Assembly: GCF_027580225.2 (NCBI RefSeq)
Contig: NC_073342.2
Location: 15,077,001-15,141,000, forward strand
Length of the DNA stretch: 64,000 nucleotides
Source: Misgurnus anguillicaudatus
Lineage: Eukaryota > Chordata > Actinopteri > Cypriniformes > Cobitidae
Direction of reading: 5' to 3'
Shown here in pieces: positions 33,983 through 48,496 of the stretch (position 1 is its first letter; each line of letters starts with the position of its first letter). The notes beneath the pieces were generated by a model. It saw only the letters and a program-made list of their open reading frames with translations. It did no database searches and was not told the DNA's origin. Both the position numbers and the translations under genes were made by a program.

Positions 33983-36185
33983 TGGTTTGAAATAGAATTT
34001 TGACAGGGGACCTAACTGGTAGGGACTGATTTTCCCTAATGGAACTTCAATTATATACACATTAAATCTTTTATATTGTAGATACCAAATTTTTCCAGAG
34101 TAACGTTAGCGATACTGACACATGATATTTACGTACAGAATAGTGATTATAATGCAGTGACATTTGGAAACATACTTGGAGGTGTGGTAGCCCTTTAATA
34201 AAGGACAAGCTGCTGAATCACTCTTGACCACCGACTGCACCTTTAAAGGTCCTGTAAGTAAGAAAAATGTTTTTGAAAAGTGCTAATGGTCGAGGAACAA
34301 GGCATGATACGAGAATGTCAGCTCTTCAGGGAAAGACATTTTATTAAGTTTTTAGCAAGTCCTTATTTCCTGCCAAAACGGAAAACTAGGGTAGTACGAG
34401 GACACAGGTAAACGTGAGGCAGCCCTATCTTTGCTCAAGCAGATAGAAGATCTGATTGGCTGACAAGTCAAACCGAAGTTCCGTAATGCCCGAAAGCATA
34501 CTTGCTCAAAAACACACCTGCTTGCCTTAAAATACACACCACTTTTGTTTACAACAATCAGTTCCACTAAATGTCACGTGACTGATCACTTTGATGTCTC
34601 ATGTATGTAAATGATATCACAACCATTCCGATTTTCTAATGGGAATGCAAAATCTCGCACCATTCACTTGCGAATATCCAAAGCTGTGACATCAAAGGAG
34701 AAAAAGGTAGAAAAAGTCAATTTCATGCATTAGAGAGCACTCGGCCACTGCAAAACATCTACTACAGTATAAGGTCTTCAGAAAGCAGACAGCTGGTTTT
34801 AATGGTCAATAAAGAAAGATGATTTTTGGCCACAAATGCCAGCGAAGGCTAACCTGTTCCGTCCTAAGCAGCCTAATGTTGATCCCTTTGATTAAATCCA
34901 TTGATTTCCAATGACCAGGTCATAGACTTGATTTCGGACATCTGCACACATCATCTGAAGGCCGATTTCAGAGTAAACCACGTCCCTGTTGGTGTTTGAG
35001 GAGCGTGTCGGACAATATGCACGAGGCATGAGCTTCTAAATGTGTATAGATTTGGACTAATGGATCAGAAAATCAGACATTTCATTACGAGCCGCACGCC
35101 CGGGCGCAGCTGGCAGGCCAGATGTTTTGGTACATGTACTTTTAGCAATGGGCGAGAGTCCGTTGATTAAAAAGTCTGTACTAATATTCTCCGCTGATGT
35201 CAAGGACCTGGCAGACCATTAGACTGTAGAGCCAATTCAAGTGGGCCCTCTCCTAGCCTTTTAACAGTGGGAATGTCAAAATGAGAGAGAGAAAGAAAGA
35301 AAGAGGAATGCAGAGAAACATTCCCTCTGTTCACTGCTAATTCATGCTAATTAGCAGCCCAGACGAGCTATGGGATTCGGGTGGGAATGAAGTTTAATTA
35401 CGTTCCCAGTCTGTAAATTAGAGTCCGGATCATTCCGAGTAACGGCGTCTTTGTCACTCCAGCCCTTAGTCCCTGATCAGACGTACAACTACGTGTGCAG
35501 CGTAAAATACGTCGCGCTAAACCTGACTTGGGTATTTTGATAAATTAGCTTTTACATACTCCGTTGGTTTGATAGATGGAAATGATGTCAAATCTGCCAC
35601 GATTTAAACAACAAAACCCTCTGTTGTTGATTTTGTGGAGAAAAAGGCACACAACTCAGCACGATATTCCGCCACATTTCTCCGGATCTTCATAAGTGGA
35701 GCATGAAATGCACAACTGGAAATGAAGTGAAACTTATCCGTTATCCCGGATTGCCAGTGACACTGGAAAGATCATTTCTCTAACCGTCTCCTACTCCAGG
35801 CAAAGGTGTCTCTGCCAAACAATGAATAATCTTCAAAAGGAATCTCATTTACATCACAAAGACGAGACCTTTAATCACCTTAGCTTTGCAATTTCAGGCG
35901 GCGGTATGAAATTCCTGTCGACTTTCCGCACTTCCTTTTTATTCCGAACCTAATCAAGTATCGTCGTTTTTGTGAGGACACACATGGATTAAGATAAACG
36001 AGAGACTTGATGAAAGTTTCTTAATTAAGTATGCTGAGTGCTACTTTCTGATTAGGTTTAATTTCGTCGCAGCTGCGATAAACACTTTTTTAGAGAAAAG
36101 TTGAGATATTATTGTACAATTTTATGAAAGAAGTGCAACGTTTTACCGGATAATATCACTTAATCTTTAATGGCGAGGTCCATGA
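33983..36185. other. Low-repeat intron sequence; possible conserved non-coding elements
   Basis: From about 34860 to 36000 no transposon signature was recognised. The composition is balanced and contains segments such as TTCATGCTAATTAGCAGCCC. There is no exon. It could hold regulatory elements; this is inference only. Confidence 0.35.
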
Positions 36186-36199
36186 TTTTTGAAAAACAC

Positions 36200-36420
36200 T
36201 TTGGAAAAGGGAGTCGGGCCTACTACCAAACACACTTGTAGCCAATCAGCAGTAAGGGGCGTGTCTACTAACCGACATCGTTGCCTGTGTTGCGTATGTT
36301 TGGGGCGGGTCTATCAAAAGAAGGTCCAGATTCTATTGGGCTAGAGGCGTGTTTGTTTAGGTGATTTCAGATTAAAACAGCTTCGTATGCCAGTGGACCT
36401 TTTAAAAAAATACAGCTTTG
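36200..36420 (+). repeat. Dispersed repeat (copy 1)
   Basis: GGGTCTATCAAAAGAAGGTC followed by CAGATTCTATTGGG and a GTGTGTTTGTTT-like end also occur at 43490-43680 in the same orientation. Confidence 0.6.
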
Positions 36421-36479
36421 TACCTAAAGAGTTCAAATTAGTACCTCAGAGGTGGATATTGGTACCAAATAAATGAATG

Positions 36480-36676
36480 TGTGAGCAACTGCATTCCAAC
36501 GATGCTCGCTCCCACCCACTTTTTGTATGATGTCACAGCAGTAGGCACCGCAAATATTGGGACTATAATCCCTCCCACTCTAAATTGGTACTAAATTTAA
36601 TGGAAAGTTAACCAAGCCAAAGTAAGGTGAACTGATACGACCTGACCCATGGGGTACTATGCAATTGAAAAGCGCC
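36480..36676. mobile_element. Fragment of the DNA element seen at 705-1467
   Basis: Shares CTGACCCATGGGGTACTATG and a TTGAAAAGCGCC end with the inverted repeat of the 705-1467 element. Only one end is present. Confidence 0.6.
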
Positions 36677-37404
36677 AGTTGTTTGATCATTCTGACTGTG
36701 TCAGCCCAATCAGCTCCAACAACCCGGCTTTATTATGCCGAACTAAACACACCTGCTTTTTACTATTCAATGAATTCGGTATTAAAACATTCCATTTCAG
36801 TTGTATTCTCAAAGCTTTTCTTGTTGACTTTAAAATGATCGTGTCATTCAAGGTTAATATTGAATGTACCGCTCCCGACCGTGAGTCAGCTTGCTCTTCT
36901 GTGTCTTCCACTGAAAGGCATTTGCTTGAAGGTGATTGATCTGATAATTGTATTTCAGGACAGTAAGTGGAGTTATGACCCATCTGATTTCCCGAAATTT
37001 AATTGGATCTTTTAAAAAAAGAAATAAATAACGTTGGCCGCAGCCACTTTGAGTAACATATGCTGGAGACAGTAATTTGATATTTGCAAATTGATTAAAG
37101 CAACTCTCATAATACGCGATTAATTTCAGAGGACGGCTTTTAATTATGGCCACGGCAATATTTCGCAAGGCACAGCAAAGGGAGGAGACCTGCTGAGTGT
37201 GCAGATCTGACTGTCAGCTGGGTACAGCCTTTACAACTTCATGCCAAACAGGAGTTTACTGTAGGTTACAGTTTAGTAAAGGGAATGAAAATATGTCATG
37301 ATTTACTTACTGCTCGGATATTCTCCTGCAGAATTGCAGTGAATAACTGAATATGTGTTTTTTTACATCAAGCTGTCATTAGCCTTAAAAGATCTCATAG
37401 CACT

Positions 37405-37630
37405 TATAGACGGTTTCATCGGATGCACGTGCGGTGACGCCATACGCGTCTAGTCCGAATTTAACTTCCGGTCAGTTTTTTAATGGTCTGACTAGACTGG
37501 ACTCTTGAACAAATACCTCGTCGAAAATAACAAATGTTTTGGTTTCCTAGGTAATTCCGGAGTTTACCGGAAGTTACGTGTTGACCACAAAAGCCGCTTA
37601 TTTATGTTGTTGCTGCTGAAACCGTCTATA
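37405..37630. mobile_element. Short MITE (TATAGACGGTTTCA ends)
   Basis: TATAGACGGTTTCA at the left and TGAAACCGTCTATA at the right form inverted ends of an approximately 226-bp element. The target duplication could not be fixed. Confidence 0.65.
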
Positions 37631-38025
37631 GTAAGTCATATGGATCATTTTTATAGTCTTAAGGAAGGGGGGGGGGCTTCCTGAAAAGTTGGATTCCTCA
37701 TGCTAAGCATAGGAAAGTTTCAAAAAAGCAGTTGGACTTTCGACCGAGTATTTCTGTGCCAAAAGCACTTTATCATGGTTCAATTATTGCATTTTTTTTA
37801 AACATGAGAGATTCATACGCAACAATCTTGCTTTGTTTTTTTTATGGGCAATTTCAGTGCTGGAAGTACAGTGGAAGTCCTTATATGGGCACTTCACCCA
37901 GAATAGCAAACACACACTCCAACCAAGAGCTGACACAAAATCAACATCACCAAAGAAGTGTGTCGTTGTTTGTGAGGAAAATTTAGGCTTGTTCAGCTTC
38001 CCAAGGAACCCAGCATTATACCAAG

Positions 38026-38286
38026 CAGTGGCAGCCCGTGACTTCTGTTTTTGAGGGCGCACGATACGAATCAAAGTTTACTGTTAAGGGAGTGTCTAGC
38101 GTGTGTTTTGTGAACGTGAGCGTCTCTTTTATTATAAACTGTTTTGACGCGTATGCAGAAGGCACTTATTTTGACAAAACACGTGATGCACATGGTTCAC
38201 ATGACGCAACAAACACATATTTTGAAAACAAGAGCAACACACATGACACTTTGAACACTTATTTTAAATTTGCGGCACCGCCACTG
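38026..38286. mobile_element. hAT-type MITE (261 bp)
   Basis: Ends CAGTGGC and GCCACTG with a perfect 8-bp duplication ATACCAAG (38018-38025 and 38287-38294). The interior carries a tandem ACACATATTTTGA-like motif. Confidence 0.8.
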
Positions 38287-38651
38287 ATACCAAGGATATT
38301 TTATTTTGTTTATCCGGCGTAGCAGCGCAGTGTGTTGTTTCTTTGCGTGTGTGTTTGTTTAACGCTGGATTTTGTTGAAATGTGGTGGCCCCAACAGGGT
38401 CATGAGTCACATGCGATAAGTAAAACTGCATCAAATGTCTGTGTTTTGTTGGCAAGCGTCGCGTAAGTGCATATAGTGAATTATAAGTTATCCAAGGATA
38501 GTGGGATAATGTAATTTCGGAAAAAGTAGCAGTACAGCTGACTTGTCTTTTATAAATTTGAAAAAAAATAAAGACTCCTCAGATATATGAAGGATGCAAT
38601 AATACTCTATAGGTACTAAAGATTAACATGAGATAAGCAGAAACACTGTTA

Positions 38652-39013
38652 CCGTGGATTTACACCAGCCGCATATCTAGTTTGCGGCTTGAACATTTTG
38701 AGTTACCTGCTTCATTCGTACGTGAAAAATTCGCGTCATGGCAGGGGCTTCTGCGACTCGCTTTTTGTAATCACATCACTACTAGAACAAGCTCCTTATT
38801 GGTTGATGCTGCGCATTTTTTCGCCAAAGTTAAAATTTTTCAACTTTCTCTCAAACTAGACACGCGAATGACGCGGAATCGCATCTACCGCTGCAGTAAA
38901 CGCCTCATTCGCGCCGCGAGACCTCCAGACGCGCGTAAACGCATCTTCACATTGACTTAACATTGAAATCACTCGCGCTTGACGCCTCTACCGCAGCTGG
39001 TCTGAAAGCAGCA
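38652..39013. mobile_element. GC-rich MITE, TTA target (copy C)
   Basis: TTA at 38649-38651 and 39014-39016. GGATTTACACCAGCCGC on the left and GGTCTGAAAGCAGCA on the right. Interior CpG-rich words (GCGCGTAAACGCATC) are shared with copies A and D. Confidence 0.7.
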
Positions 39014-39016
39014 TTA

Positions 39017-39960
39017 TCTGACTCACATAAGTTAGCCTCCATCGGTGCATTACAAAATTAAGTAAAAACTAAATCAAATCTACATATTTACAGGAAGAAT
39101 AAATATTATTTACAGGTATAGAATATTCAATGTAATATTAAGTTGAACATCAGGGTTGATCTGCAGGTGCAAAATGAAATACAGCACTAAAGTTTTTCAA
39201 CCATGTTTCCTACAGTGCTGCAGAATCTACAGTAACATGGCAGAAAAAAATCAGCACTTATATTAAAAACAGCTTCTAGTAAATAATAAAACAGATCTAT
39301 TTTTTTGCAGTGCACTTGTTTGGACACAAACCACAAATATACAGCAAATATGCTGATTTACAAAAAGCTAAGCTTTCTTTAGTATTTTGTTGCATACATA
39401 ATTAAGACTGTAGTTAGGTCAGACACACTCTAGAGGCTTAAAACACAATTAAAACTCATTGTAATTTTGTATTAAATGCATAATTGAATTAAATACAAAT
39501 ACATAATAGGAATTAAATTAATTGTATCAGGAAAATGTTTGGAAAACATTTTCAGCATTCCGCAAATGTATATCCACTTACATTCCACGTTACCTTAATG
39601 ACCTCAATGTTCAGCTTCACTGGTTCTCAGATGGCTTAGATGTTCTGAATACCTTCAGCTTCTCTTAATGTCATTCAAGGCCAGGGAAGCCAGTCCTTCA
39701 AACAGCCAGCATCACTGATCTCCCTAAATGATTTCTGCAGGTCAGGCTTCTCGATTCGGTCTGTTTCCATACACCATTCATCAGCAGCCAATGTTAAATG
39801 ATGGTGTTGTGGCGGCATACGAGAGGATATGTCAGTTGCCTCATCTGAAGAAAGAGACAATGGAGAGGATTTATTTTGTAGTGATGCACACCGCATACAT
39901 TTAAACAAACACATACACTTCGTTTAGACTGATGTGCCAGTCAGGTAGGGAAAGTAGCCT
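39017..39960. other. No gene seen
   Basis: AT-rich intron sequence. A 79-codon minus strand frame (39675-39914) has no recognised domain and no supporting splice context. Confidence 0.45.
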
Positions 39961-39963
39961 GTA

Positions 39964-41467
<1,504 letters not shown>

Positions 41468-42505
41468 CAAAGTTTCTTACTAAACTCTGGGACCCACTTG
41501 AACATATGGTCTATCAAACCTAGCTTGGCTGTTAGATATCTAGTAGGACTTCATGAAAGAGACACATTTCTCTGGGCTCGCTTCCAAATACTTAATTATT
41601 TTGCTTTATTTCTTTATTTTTCCTGCGTTTTATGTTTTAAACTGGAAATGATGTCGACTTGTTTTGAAGTTCCATTTGTTTATTTAAAGATCGAACGAAT
41701 TGACAAAACCCACCCGCTGGCAGCTACTCAGGGCTGTGCTAAATGCAAAAAGGATAAAATCCAAACACAAACCTGGAGAATTTAGACTGTTTTGTGTTTT
41801 TATAATTGCTCCAGTTGACATTTAAGTCTGGAATATAAGGTCATTATCAAGGGCCTATTAGTGGGTATGACAACATGTGGTACACAAATTGCATCTTCCG
41901 CCCCACAAAGTACTCTTCACTTGGTAGAATAAATAATAAAAAAACATACTTGAAACAAAACAAGAAATACCAGCATACAAGAAAATCAGTTTTGATTGGA
42001 CGGAAATGTTTTAGCAATACTAGTTTTATCCAACTGGAATGTTGAATGAAGAATGTTTAGTGAAGCCATTGCAACACACATTAGCACATAATTGAAGAAA
42101 TAACTCTTTAAAATTCACTGCACAAGATTGTAATGCAGTGTTGTGTCCGAAAGTTAGGGGGAGCCGCTGAGTTGAGAACTCCAATCCCATCATTGCCCAC
42201 TTCGTCATTGACACTGATTTCTGCTAGCAAAGCTCTCAGTGTAATATATGCTCGTGCCTCTATTGGAAACCTGTTTGGTCTGGCATTACAAAATGTCCTG
42301 TAGGATCATTTAACCACACGACTAAGCAGTAGACGTCTCAGGGGAAATGCATGGTGAAAGTACCCAGGTAGATATATTAATTGTGCCAATTTCATTGGTG
42401 TATGATCGCATGCTTAAAGAAGAAATATGGGCATTTTGTGTATGTGTATATATAGTGTATATATGCACATACACATAATACGACTATACACATTTATTTA
42501 TATGG
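41468..42505. other. No gene seen
   Basis: Intron sequence without recognised repeats. A 95-codon + frame (41498-41785) shows no domain. Confidence 0.45.
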
Positions 42506-43232
42506 AAGTAGCCATCAGAGGATGGGTACAAGCTGGTCATAGAGGGATGGACATGATCAGAAACAATGCTCAGGTAGGCCGTGGCATTTAAACGCTGCCC
42601 AATTGGCACTAAGGGGCCTAAAGTGTGCCAAGAAACATCCCCCACACCATTACACCACCAACACCAGCCTGCACAGTGGTAACAAGGCATGATGGATCCA
42701 AGTTCTCATTCTGTTTACGCCAAATTCTGACTCAACCATCTGAATGTCTTAACAGAAATCGAGACTCATCAGACCAGGGCAACATTTTTCCAGTCTTCAA
42801 CTGTCCAATTTTGGTGAGCTCGTGCAAATTGTAGCCTTTTATTCCTATTTGTATTGGAGATGAGTGGTACCCGGTGGGGTCTTCTGCTGTTGTAGCTCAT
42901 CCGCCTCAAGGTTGTGCGTGTTGTGGCTTCCCAAATGCTTTGCTGCATACCTTGATTGTAACGAGTGGTTATTTCAGTCAAAGTAGCTCTTCTATCAGCT
43001 TGAATCAGTCGGCCCATTCTCCTCTGACCTCTAGCATCAACAAGGCATTTTCGCCCACAGGACTGCCGCATACTGGATGTTTTTCCCTTTTCACACTGTT
43101 CTTTGTAAACCCTAGAAATGGTTGTGCGTGAAAATCCCAGTAACTGAGCAGATTGTGAAATACACAGAACGGCCCGTCTGACACCAACAACCATGCCACC
43201 TCAAAATTGCTTAAATCACCTTTCTTTCCCAT
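42506..43232 (-). pseudogene. Tc1-like transposase, truncated
   Basis: Starts MGKKGDLSNFE on the minus strand, then shifts frame into VVGVRRAVLCISQSAQLLGF (helix-turn-helix) and continues through GRKCLVDARGQRRMGRLIQA and RVPLISNTNRNKRLQFARA to NWTVEDWKNVA. A second break comes just before the first catalytic Asp. A third frame adds GVGDVSWHTLGPLVPIGQRL and ends at SSDGYF, just before the second Asp. The C-terminal half with the second Asp and the Glu is gone. This is a different Tc1 lineage from the copy at 40287. Non-functional. Confidence 0.9.
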
Positions 43233-43380
43233 TCTGACATTCAGTTTGAAGTTCAAAGATTGTCTTGACCAGGACCACATCCCTAAATGCATTAAAGCAA
43301 CTGCCATGTGATTTGGTTGATTAGATATTTCCATTAATGAGAAATTAAACAGGTGTTCCTAATAATCCTTTAGGAGAGTG
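42506..43380 (-). mobile_element. Tc1-like transposon, second family, truncated
   Basis: The 5' terminus (minus strand) is CACTCTCCTAAAGGATTATT next to TA at 43381-43382. The copy ends abruptly at about 42506 inside the transposase, so the other terminus is missing. Confidence 0.85.
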
Positions 43381-43489
43381 TACCAGTTAACATCACAAGC
43401 TAATTAGCTTAACATGTTTATGTGGTGTGTACCATAGGCGCTGATCCGGTGAAAAACAAAGATATGCTCAAATAAAGGCGGGGTGCAAA

Positions 43490-43680
43490 TAAAGTTGAGC
43501 TGACTACCAAAACACACTTGTATCTAATCAGGGTCGTATCTACTAACTGACATCATTGCCTGGGTTGCATATGTGTGGGGCAGGTCTATCAAAAGAAGGT
43601 CCAGATTCTATTGGGGTAGGAGCGTGTTTGTTTAACATTCAACATTGGCTTTCAGAGATCATGCACCCCGCCTTTAACTT
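43490..43680 (+). repeat. Dispersed repeat (copy 2)
   Basis: Same sequence block as 36200-36420, ending in ATGCACCCCGCCTTTAA, a common fish repeat terminus. Confidence 0.6.
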
Positions 43681-43699
43681 TGGCACTGGCAAGCACCTA

Positions 43700-44570
43700 C
43701 AGTTGGTGTCCGCCTGCCATTTCAGCCGTGTTTAAACACTTTAGTGCACACGCCCCCTTAGTTTCATTATGCAGAAGAAACCATCTTATTTGGGTCTTTT
43801 GACCTTTCTTCACATTGAAGTGAGACCATATCCTAAAATGCTTTCATATAACATACATTATGAAAAATTGTAGTTTTGCATCTCTCCAAGATCTTCGTAC
43901 TCAGCCATTTAACTAAAAAGAAACAAAATCAGAAAAAAAATATATTATATTCCCGTAGGGTCCGCAGCTGATACGAGTTTGGTCGGTGGAGTGGTGCCAT
44001 GGTGATTAGGCTGTATGCCGCTGAGATTAGCTTAGAGTTAATAAGAGCAATCAGGAGAGGTAATTTACCCCTCTAATGGTTAGGGCTCTCTGAAAGGGCA
44101 TGATAGCCGCTACGCCTGTGTGCAGTTTTGGCAGTTACCGTACTACCCGTGTGGCTCTCCTCAACTCTGGCCTTATCAAAAAGAAAAAACTGTCACCCCG
44201 CTAAACAAGGAACTCGCCCCCGCTGATCAAAACGGCAACGCTTTGCTGCATAACTGAAAGAGTGGAAGTGGTAGTCTAGACTCGAAGTGATTTAGATGGG
44301 CTAATTTGCAAACAAGGACGTGTGGAGTATGTCTATTTGTTTGTGACTCATCTGTTATGTGAATCATTATTTTTCTTGATGTTTGTTTTTTTTTGACTGC
44401 GTTATGCTTCAGTGCAATTTAAATCAATGGTTTGTTATCTTGGCTAGCCACTACTTGAAACATATAAGTTTTTATTTACATCTGTTGATCGTCTAATTTA
44501 TCGGCTCCGGCCGATGAGCTGTAAACATCTTCATTGCTTAACGTTGTGATTACAAAGTATTTTTAACGCA
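43700..44570. other. No gene seen
   Basis: Intron sequence. About 43950-44300 lacks recognised repeats and may be unique sequence. Confidence 0.4.
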
Positions 44571-45232
44571 AGGGCCTTTCACATTATAACTTTAACTACA
44601 AAAATATATTTCTAAAAATCGTTTTATATTAAAGATAATAGCGGAGTTTACACCACAACAATAACGATAAAGATACAATAAACAATATCGTTGAGATCAC
44701 TTTCTGAACGATTTTTTTTTTTTCATCTGATGAACGATAAACCATTGACAGCAAATCAAATCTATTTGAACTTCAAGTGCACGCGCACTTGAAATGACAG
44801 TGAAGCTCATTGCTCAGGTCTATAACATAAAATTACCTCGGGTATCCAGTGCTGATGCAGTTGCTGTGATATTGATTACGTAATGCTTTTTATTCTACTA
44901 CATCCACTATGCCAAAAGGTAAGAGATTACACAAACTATTCCATTCACTGTTTAGAGTTACACGAAACGCAGCGTGTTAAGGACATTCTGCTAGTTACCA
45001 GCTGTGTAAATGCAACACGAACACCATATTTACATATTCAGTGACATGTATAAAATTGCAAAAATATGTATCACAAGAACTATGCAATATTAAAGGCAAG
45101 TGATTTGCGCGAGTGTCATGGCGTGAGCGAATTAGCATAAACGTATCGTTATCGTTCGGTGATGTGGAGTCTAATATAGTTATCGTTATAGTTAACGTTA
45201 TAGTTATCATTATAATTTCAACGACCCTTTAG
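44571..45232. repeat. Probable MITE rich in ACGATA/TATCGTT
   Basis: The left end (AGGGCCTTTCACATTATAAC) and the reverse complement of the right end (AAAGGGTCGTTGAAATTATA) are loosely similar. AACGATAAAGATAC on the left contrasts with TATCGTTATAGTTAACGTT on the right. Boundaries are approximate. Confidence 0.5.
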
Positions 45233-45235
45233 TCA

Positions 45236-46050
45236 CCTAGCATTTAATGCTATAGCTGTTATACCTCTGCCCAAAAAATTACATCCGGCATAGTCATTTT
45301 CAATTCCGTGATTTTACCTCGCAATGCTGTTGTGATGTCTATTTAGAAAAAGTTTGGAAACAATATTACACATAATATTTTAAAGTCACAAAGAAAATAA
45401 AATGAAAAACTGTCAATTGTTTTGGAATATTGTGGTATTTTTTTTTACAAATTACTTATCTGTGAGCTTCATTAATTTTTAAAAATTCATAATCTTTCAT
45501 CAAAAATGCAAATCTCCTCCACTCTTCAAAACGATTTCTCTTAACATCCGGTCATATTGTATGGCAGGTGGGGGGGTCTGGGAGAAGATCACAGCGATCC
45601 AATCAGATCTCGAAGGTCAAATTCAAATCCAGCCCTGCCTTATTTCATTTCAGAAGCCGTTTCACTCGGATATACGTCACCAAAGTGAAAATAAGATGAT
45701 CGCTACTTCCATTTCATGGCAACTTTAAGTATTTTTAAGGTGTTTTTTATGCAATTTTCCTGATGTAAAGATTAGTAGTTATTGTTCATTGAGTGAATTA
45801 ACACACATCATAATTATTATTATTTTACCTACAGTTCAAACACAAGTACCACTCTTCTGAACAATGGTAACCACAAAACTCAAAAAAGAAACAGAAACTC
45901 TTCTAAATCTCAAAGATAATGAACATTATTAAACACTTTTTTCTGTCTTTCTTTTTAGTGAAAAACACATAAAATAGCATTTAATTTAAAAATTTACTCT
46001 CCAAAGTACGAAGCCCCTAAGGGGACATGGAGCAAAAATTAAATAAAGTT
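45236..46050. other. No gene seen
   Basis: AT-rich intron sequence without recognised features. Confidence 0.4.
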
Positions 46051-46052
46051 TA

Positions 46053-46330
46053 GTTTCGCGTGCTCACGTGAAACTTTCGCGTCCGCACATGAAACTAACG
46101 CGTGCTCACGTGAAACTTTCGCGTCCGCACGTGAAATTATCGCGTGTGCACGTAAAACTGCCGCGTTTAGTTTCGCGTGTTCAGGTAAAACTTTTGCATA
46201 TGCACGTGAACAAGTTTCACGTACGTGCATTTAGTTTCACATAAGCACACGAAACTAAACTTAAAAAATAAATTCTGCACATGAAGATTTTGCGTGAGCA
46301 CATGAAAGTTTCACATGAGCACTTAAAAAC
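46053..46330. repeat. CACGTG-rich minisatellite, about 25-bp unit
   Basis: Units of the type GCTCACGTGAAACTTTCGCG alternate with GTCCGCACGTGAAA; copies decay toward the right. Several units contain the palindrome CACGTG. The minus strand open frame here is repetitive (SREHA/SRADAKV) and reflects the repeat. Confidence 0.8.
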
Positions 46331-47709
46331 TAAACTTTAGATTTTTTTTTACTCCAATGTCACCTTAGTGGCTCGGTACCAAAGCATGCTGGGAACTACA
46401 AATCTTCTAGTAAGTATGTCTACCAATATAATTAATGTAGTTTCGACACAAAATTATTAAGTTAACTTACACATTTAAATTGATTAAACACAAAATATAA
46501 GTTGAATTTACACTAGTGTGTTTATTTTGTTTACTCAAATACAATTATTATAATATTCAAAATAATTGTAGATTTTGTTCCAAACTATTTTGTTATTTTT
46601 TAACTCAAAAGTTTTTTAATATAGTTTACTCATTTTATTTCATAAATTCTGTACAAAGCAAACGTGTCTAGTGTTTCTGAATGCCCGTGCTCAAGCGTTT
46701 CAACATCTCAAGCAGCATCGGAGTGGACATAAAGCCTCAGCGGCAGTCAAAATGATCAGTGTGGCCTCCTCAATGCAAACATGGCAGGAATCAATTTTCG
46801 CCTCGAGCAAACAGCCTGGGCTCTATGCATTCTCTCCATGCATCAAAACCCCACCCCCTTTCGCTCTAAATTATTGAAGAGCGATATCCCACAACACAGT
46901 TCTCCCTCGCTTTCCACACCTCCACATCTCATTGGCCGGCTAAAGTGAACCAGGGGTTTGTGGGTAAATGTCTGTTTACGTTTGTGCATGGGCCTTATGT
47001 ACCTGACCGTACGTGTTTGTGGTGTAAATCGCGTGTGTCTTTCCATGTCTTTGTGCCTTTCTGTCACGTAAAGGTCAGGTGTAGGTGGACTTGCCTGGTG
47101 CTGCACAGCCATCATTCTCTTCCCCACACGGCTCCCTATTAATTTGGCTGCTTCCCCCGAGTGCAGCAAGTATTGGGTATTAGCACCAACGCTCGCTCTC
47201 TCCTGATTCATCTGCCATGCTGAGTTCACAACCAAGACTTACTTATCTACAGTGACAAGGTTCCTAGAGAGTGCAAGATAGAGGAAAGAAGCAAGGGGTC
47301 TTCTGGTCAATGACGTGACTCTTGTTAGATTTGTTTGCTTCTGTTATTAAGATATTAAAACAGTATGCGATTCATATTTACAATATACACAACAAGTGAA
47401 AATTTAAATTCACTTCTTATTTACTTATATTTCAGAATAATAGGAAACTCATGTCATAGCACAAAAGTAACTAATTATATAGTGACTAATGCATCTGAAG
47501 TGTTTGCCTTGACAAATCCTACTAATCAAGCAGCTTTCTCACCCTGCATTTTAAAAAATATTAAAAGAGTTCACATATATCCTGTGCTATTATTGGCTGC
47601 TTTTTCTTGAGTATTCAGTCATCTATTTCAATAATATTTGCTTACTATTGAAATAAGTTAATATGTTTTGTAAACAAAAAAGTTTTTTCAACTTAAGAAA
47701 AGTAGTTGC
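46331..47709. other. No gene seen
   Basis: About 46670-47260 is less AT-rich and has open frames on both strands without known domains; no splice-flanked exon was identified. Confidence 0.4.
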
Positions 47710-47712
47710 CTT

Positions 47713-47996
47713 AAAGGAAAACACCAAAATTTTTTCAATATTTTACTATGTTCCTAACTCAACTTAGACAAATTAATACATCTATTTTTATTCAATGCGT
47801 GCACTTAATCTTTGTACAGCGCGTTGTGAATGTGTTAGCATTTAGCCTAGCCTCATTCATTCCTTAGGATCCAAACAGGGATGAATTTAGAAGCCACCAA
47901 ACACTTCCATGTTTTCCATATTTAAAGACTATTTAAAGTTACATGAGTAGTTACACGAGTAAGTATGGTGGCACAAAATAAAACGTGACTGTTTTT
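47713..47996 (+). repeat. Dispersed cyprinid-type repeat
   Basis: Starts TTAAAGGAAAACACCAAAAT and contains TGTACAGCGCGTTGTGAATG and CCTTAGGATCCAAACAGGGA, a repeat I recall as common in carp-like fish. The right boundary is approximate. Confidence 0.55.
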
Positions 47997-48496
47997 TTAA
48001 CCTTTAAGTTGAATTAAATCAAAATTTTAAGGCAACCAGGAACCTTACTTTTTCAAAGTGATACAGCCAAATATCAAATTTACTCACCCATTGTACTGTA
48101 GGTAATCAATGCGATATTTTAAGAAAAATATCCACATTTTTAACTTTATAACTTATAATAACTAGTTTAGTAATGACGCCATTTTGGACTCCATCTTGGA
48201 TTCACAATGCTCACTACCCTAAAACTCTGTAATGAATTGCGTTTGTTCAGGATGCCGTCGTTACCAGAAGCTAATTGTTATAGTTTGTAACATTTGAAAT
48301 ATGGATATTTTATTTACAAAAATGCATCGATTACCTGCAGATGACCTTTATTAACCTTTTGGAGCCTTGTGGATTACTTCTGTGAAGGATGAATGCACTT
48401 TTTAGGGGTTTAAAGTCAGAAGTTGTTCTCTTATGCCTGTTTTCTACCGTTATAATGCTTGGAAGAGCAAGGACATTTACTAAAATAACTCTAAAT

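Noticed and set aside
36649..37168. Genes on both strands
   Set aside because: Overlapping 96-104 codon frames without domains; the left part is a transposon inverted repeat.
46843..47235. A 130-codon minus strand gene
   Set aside because: No recognisable domain and no splice or promoter support; overlaps an equally open + strand frame.
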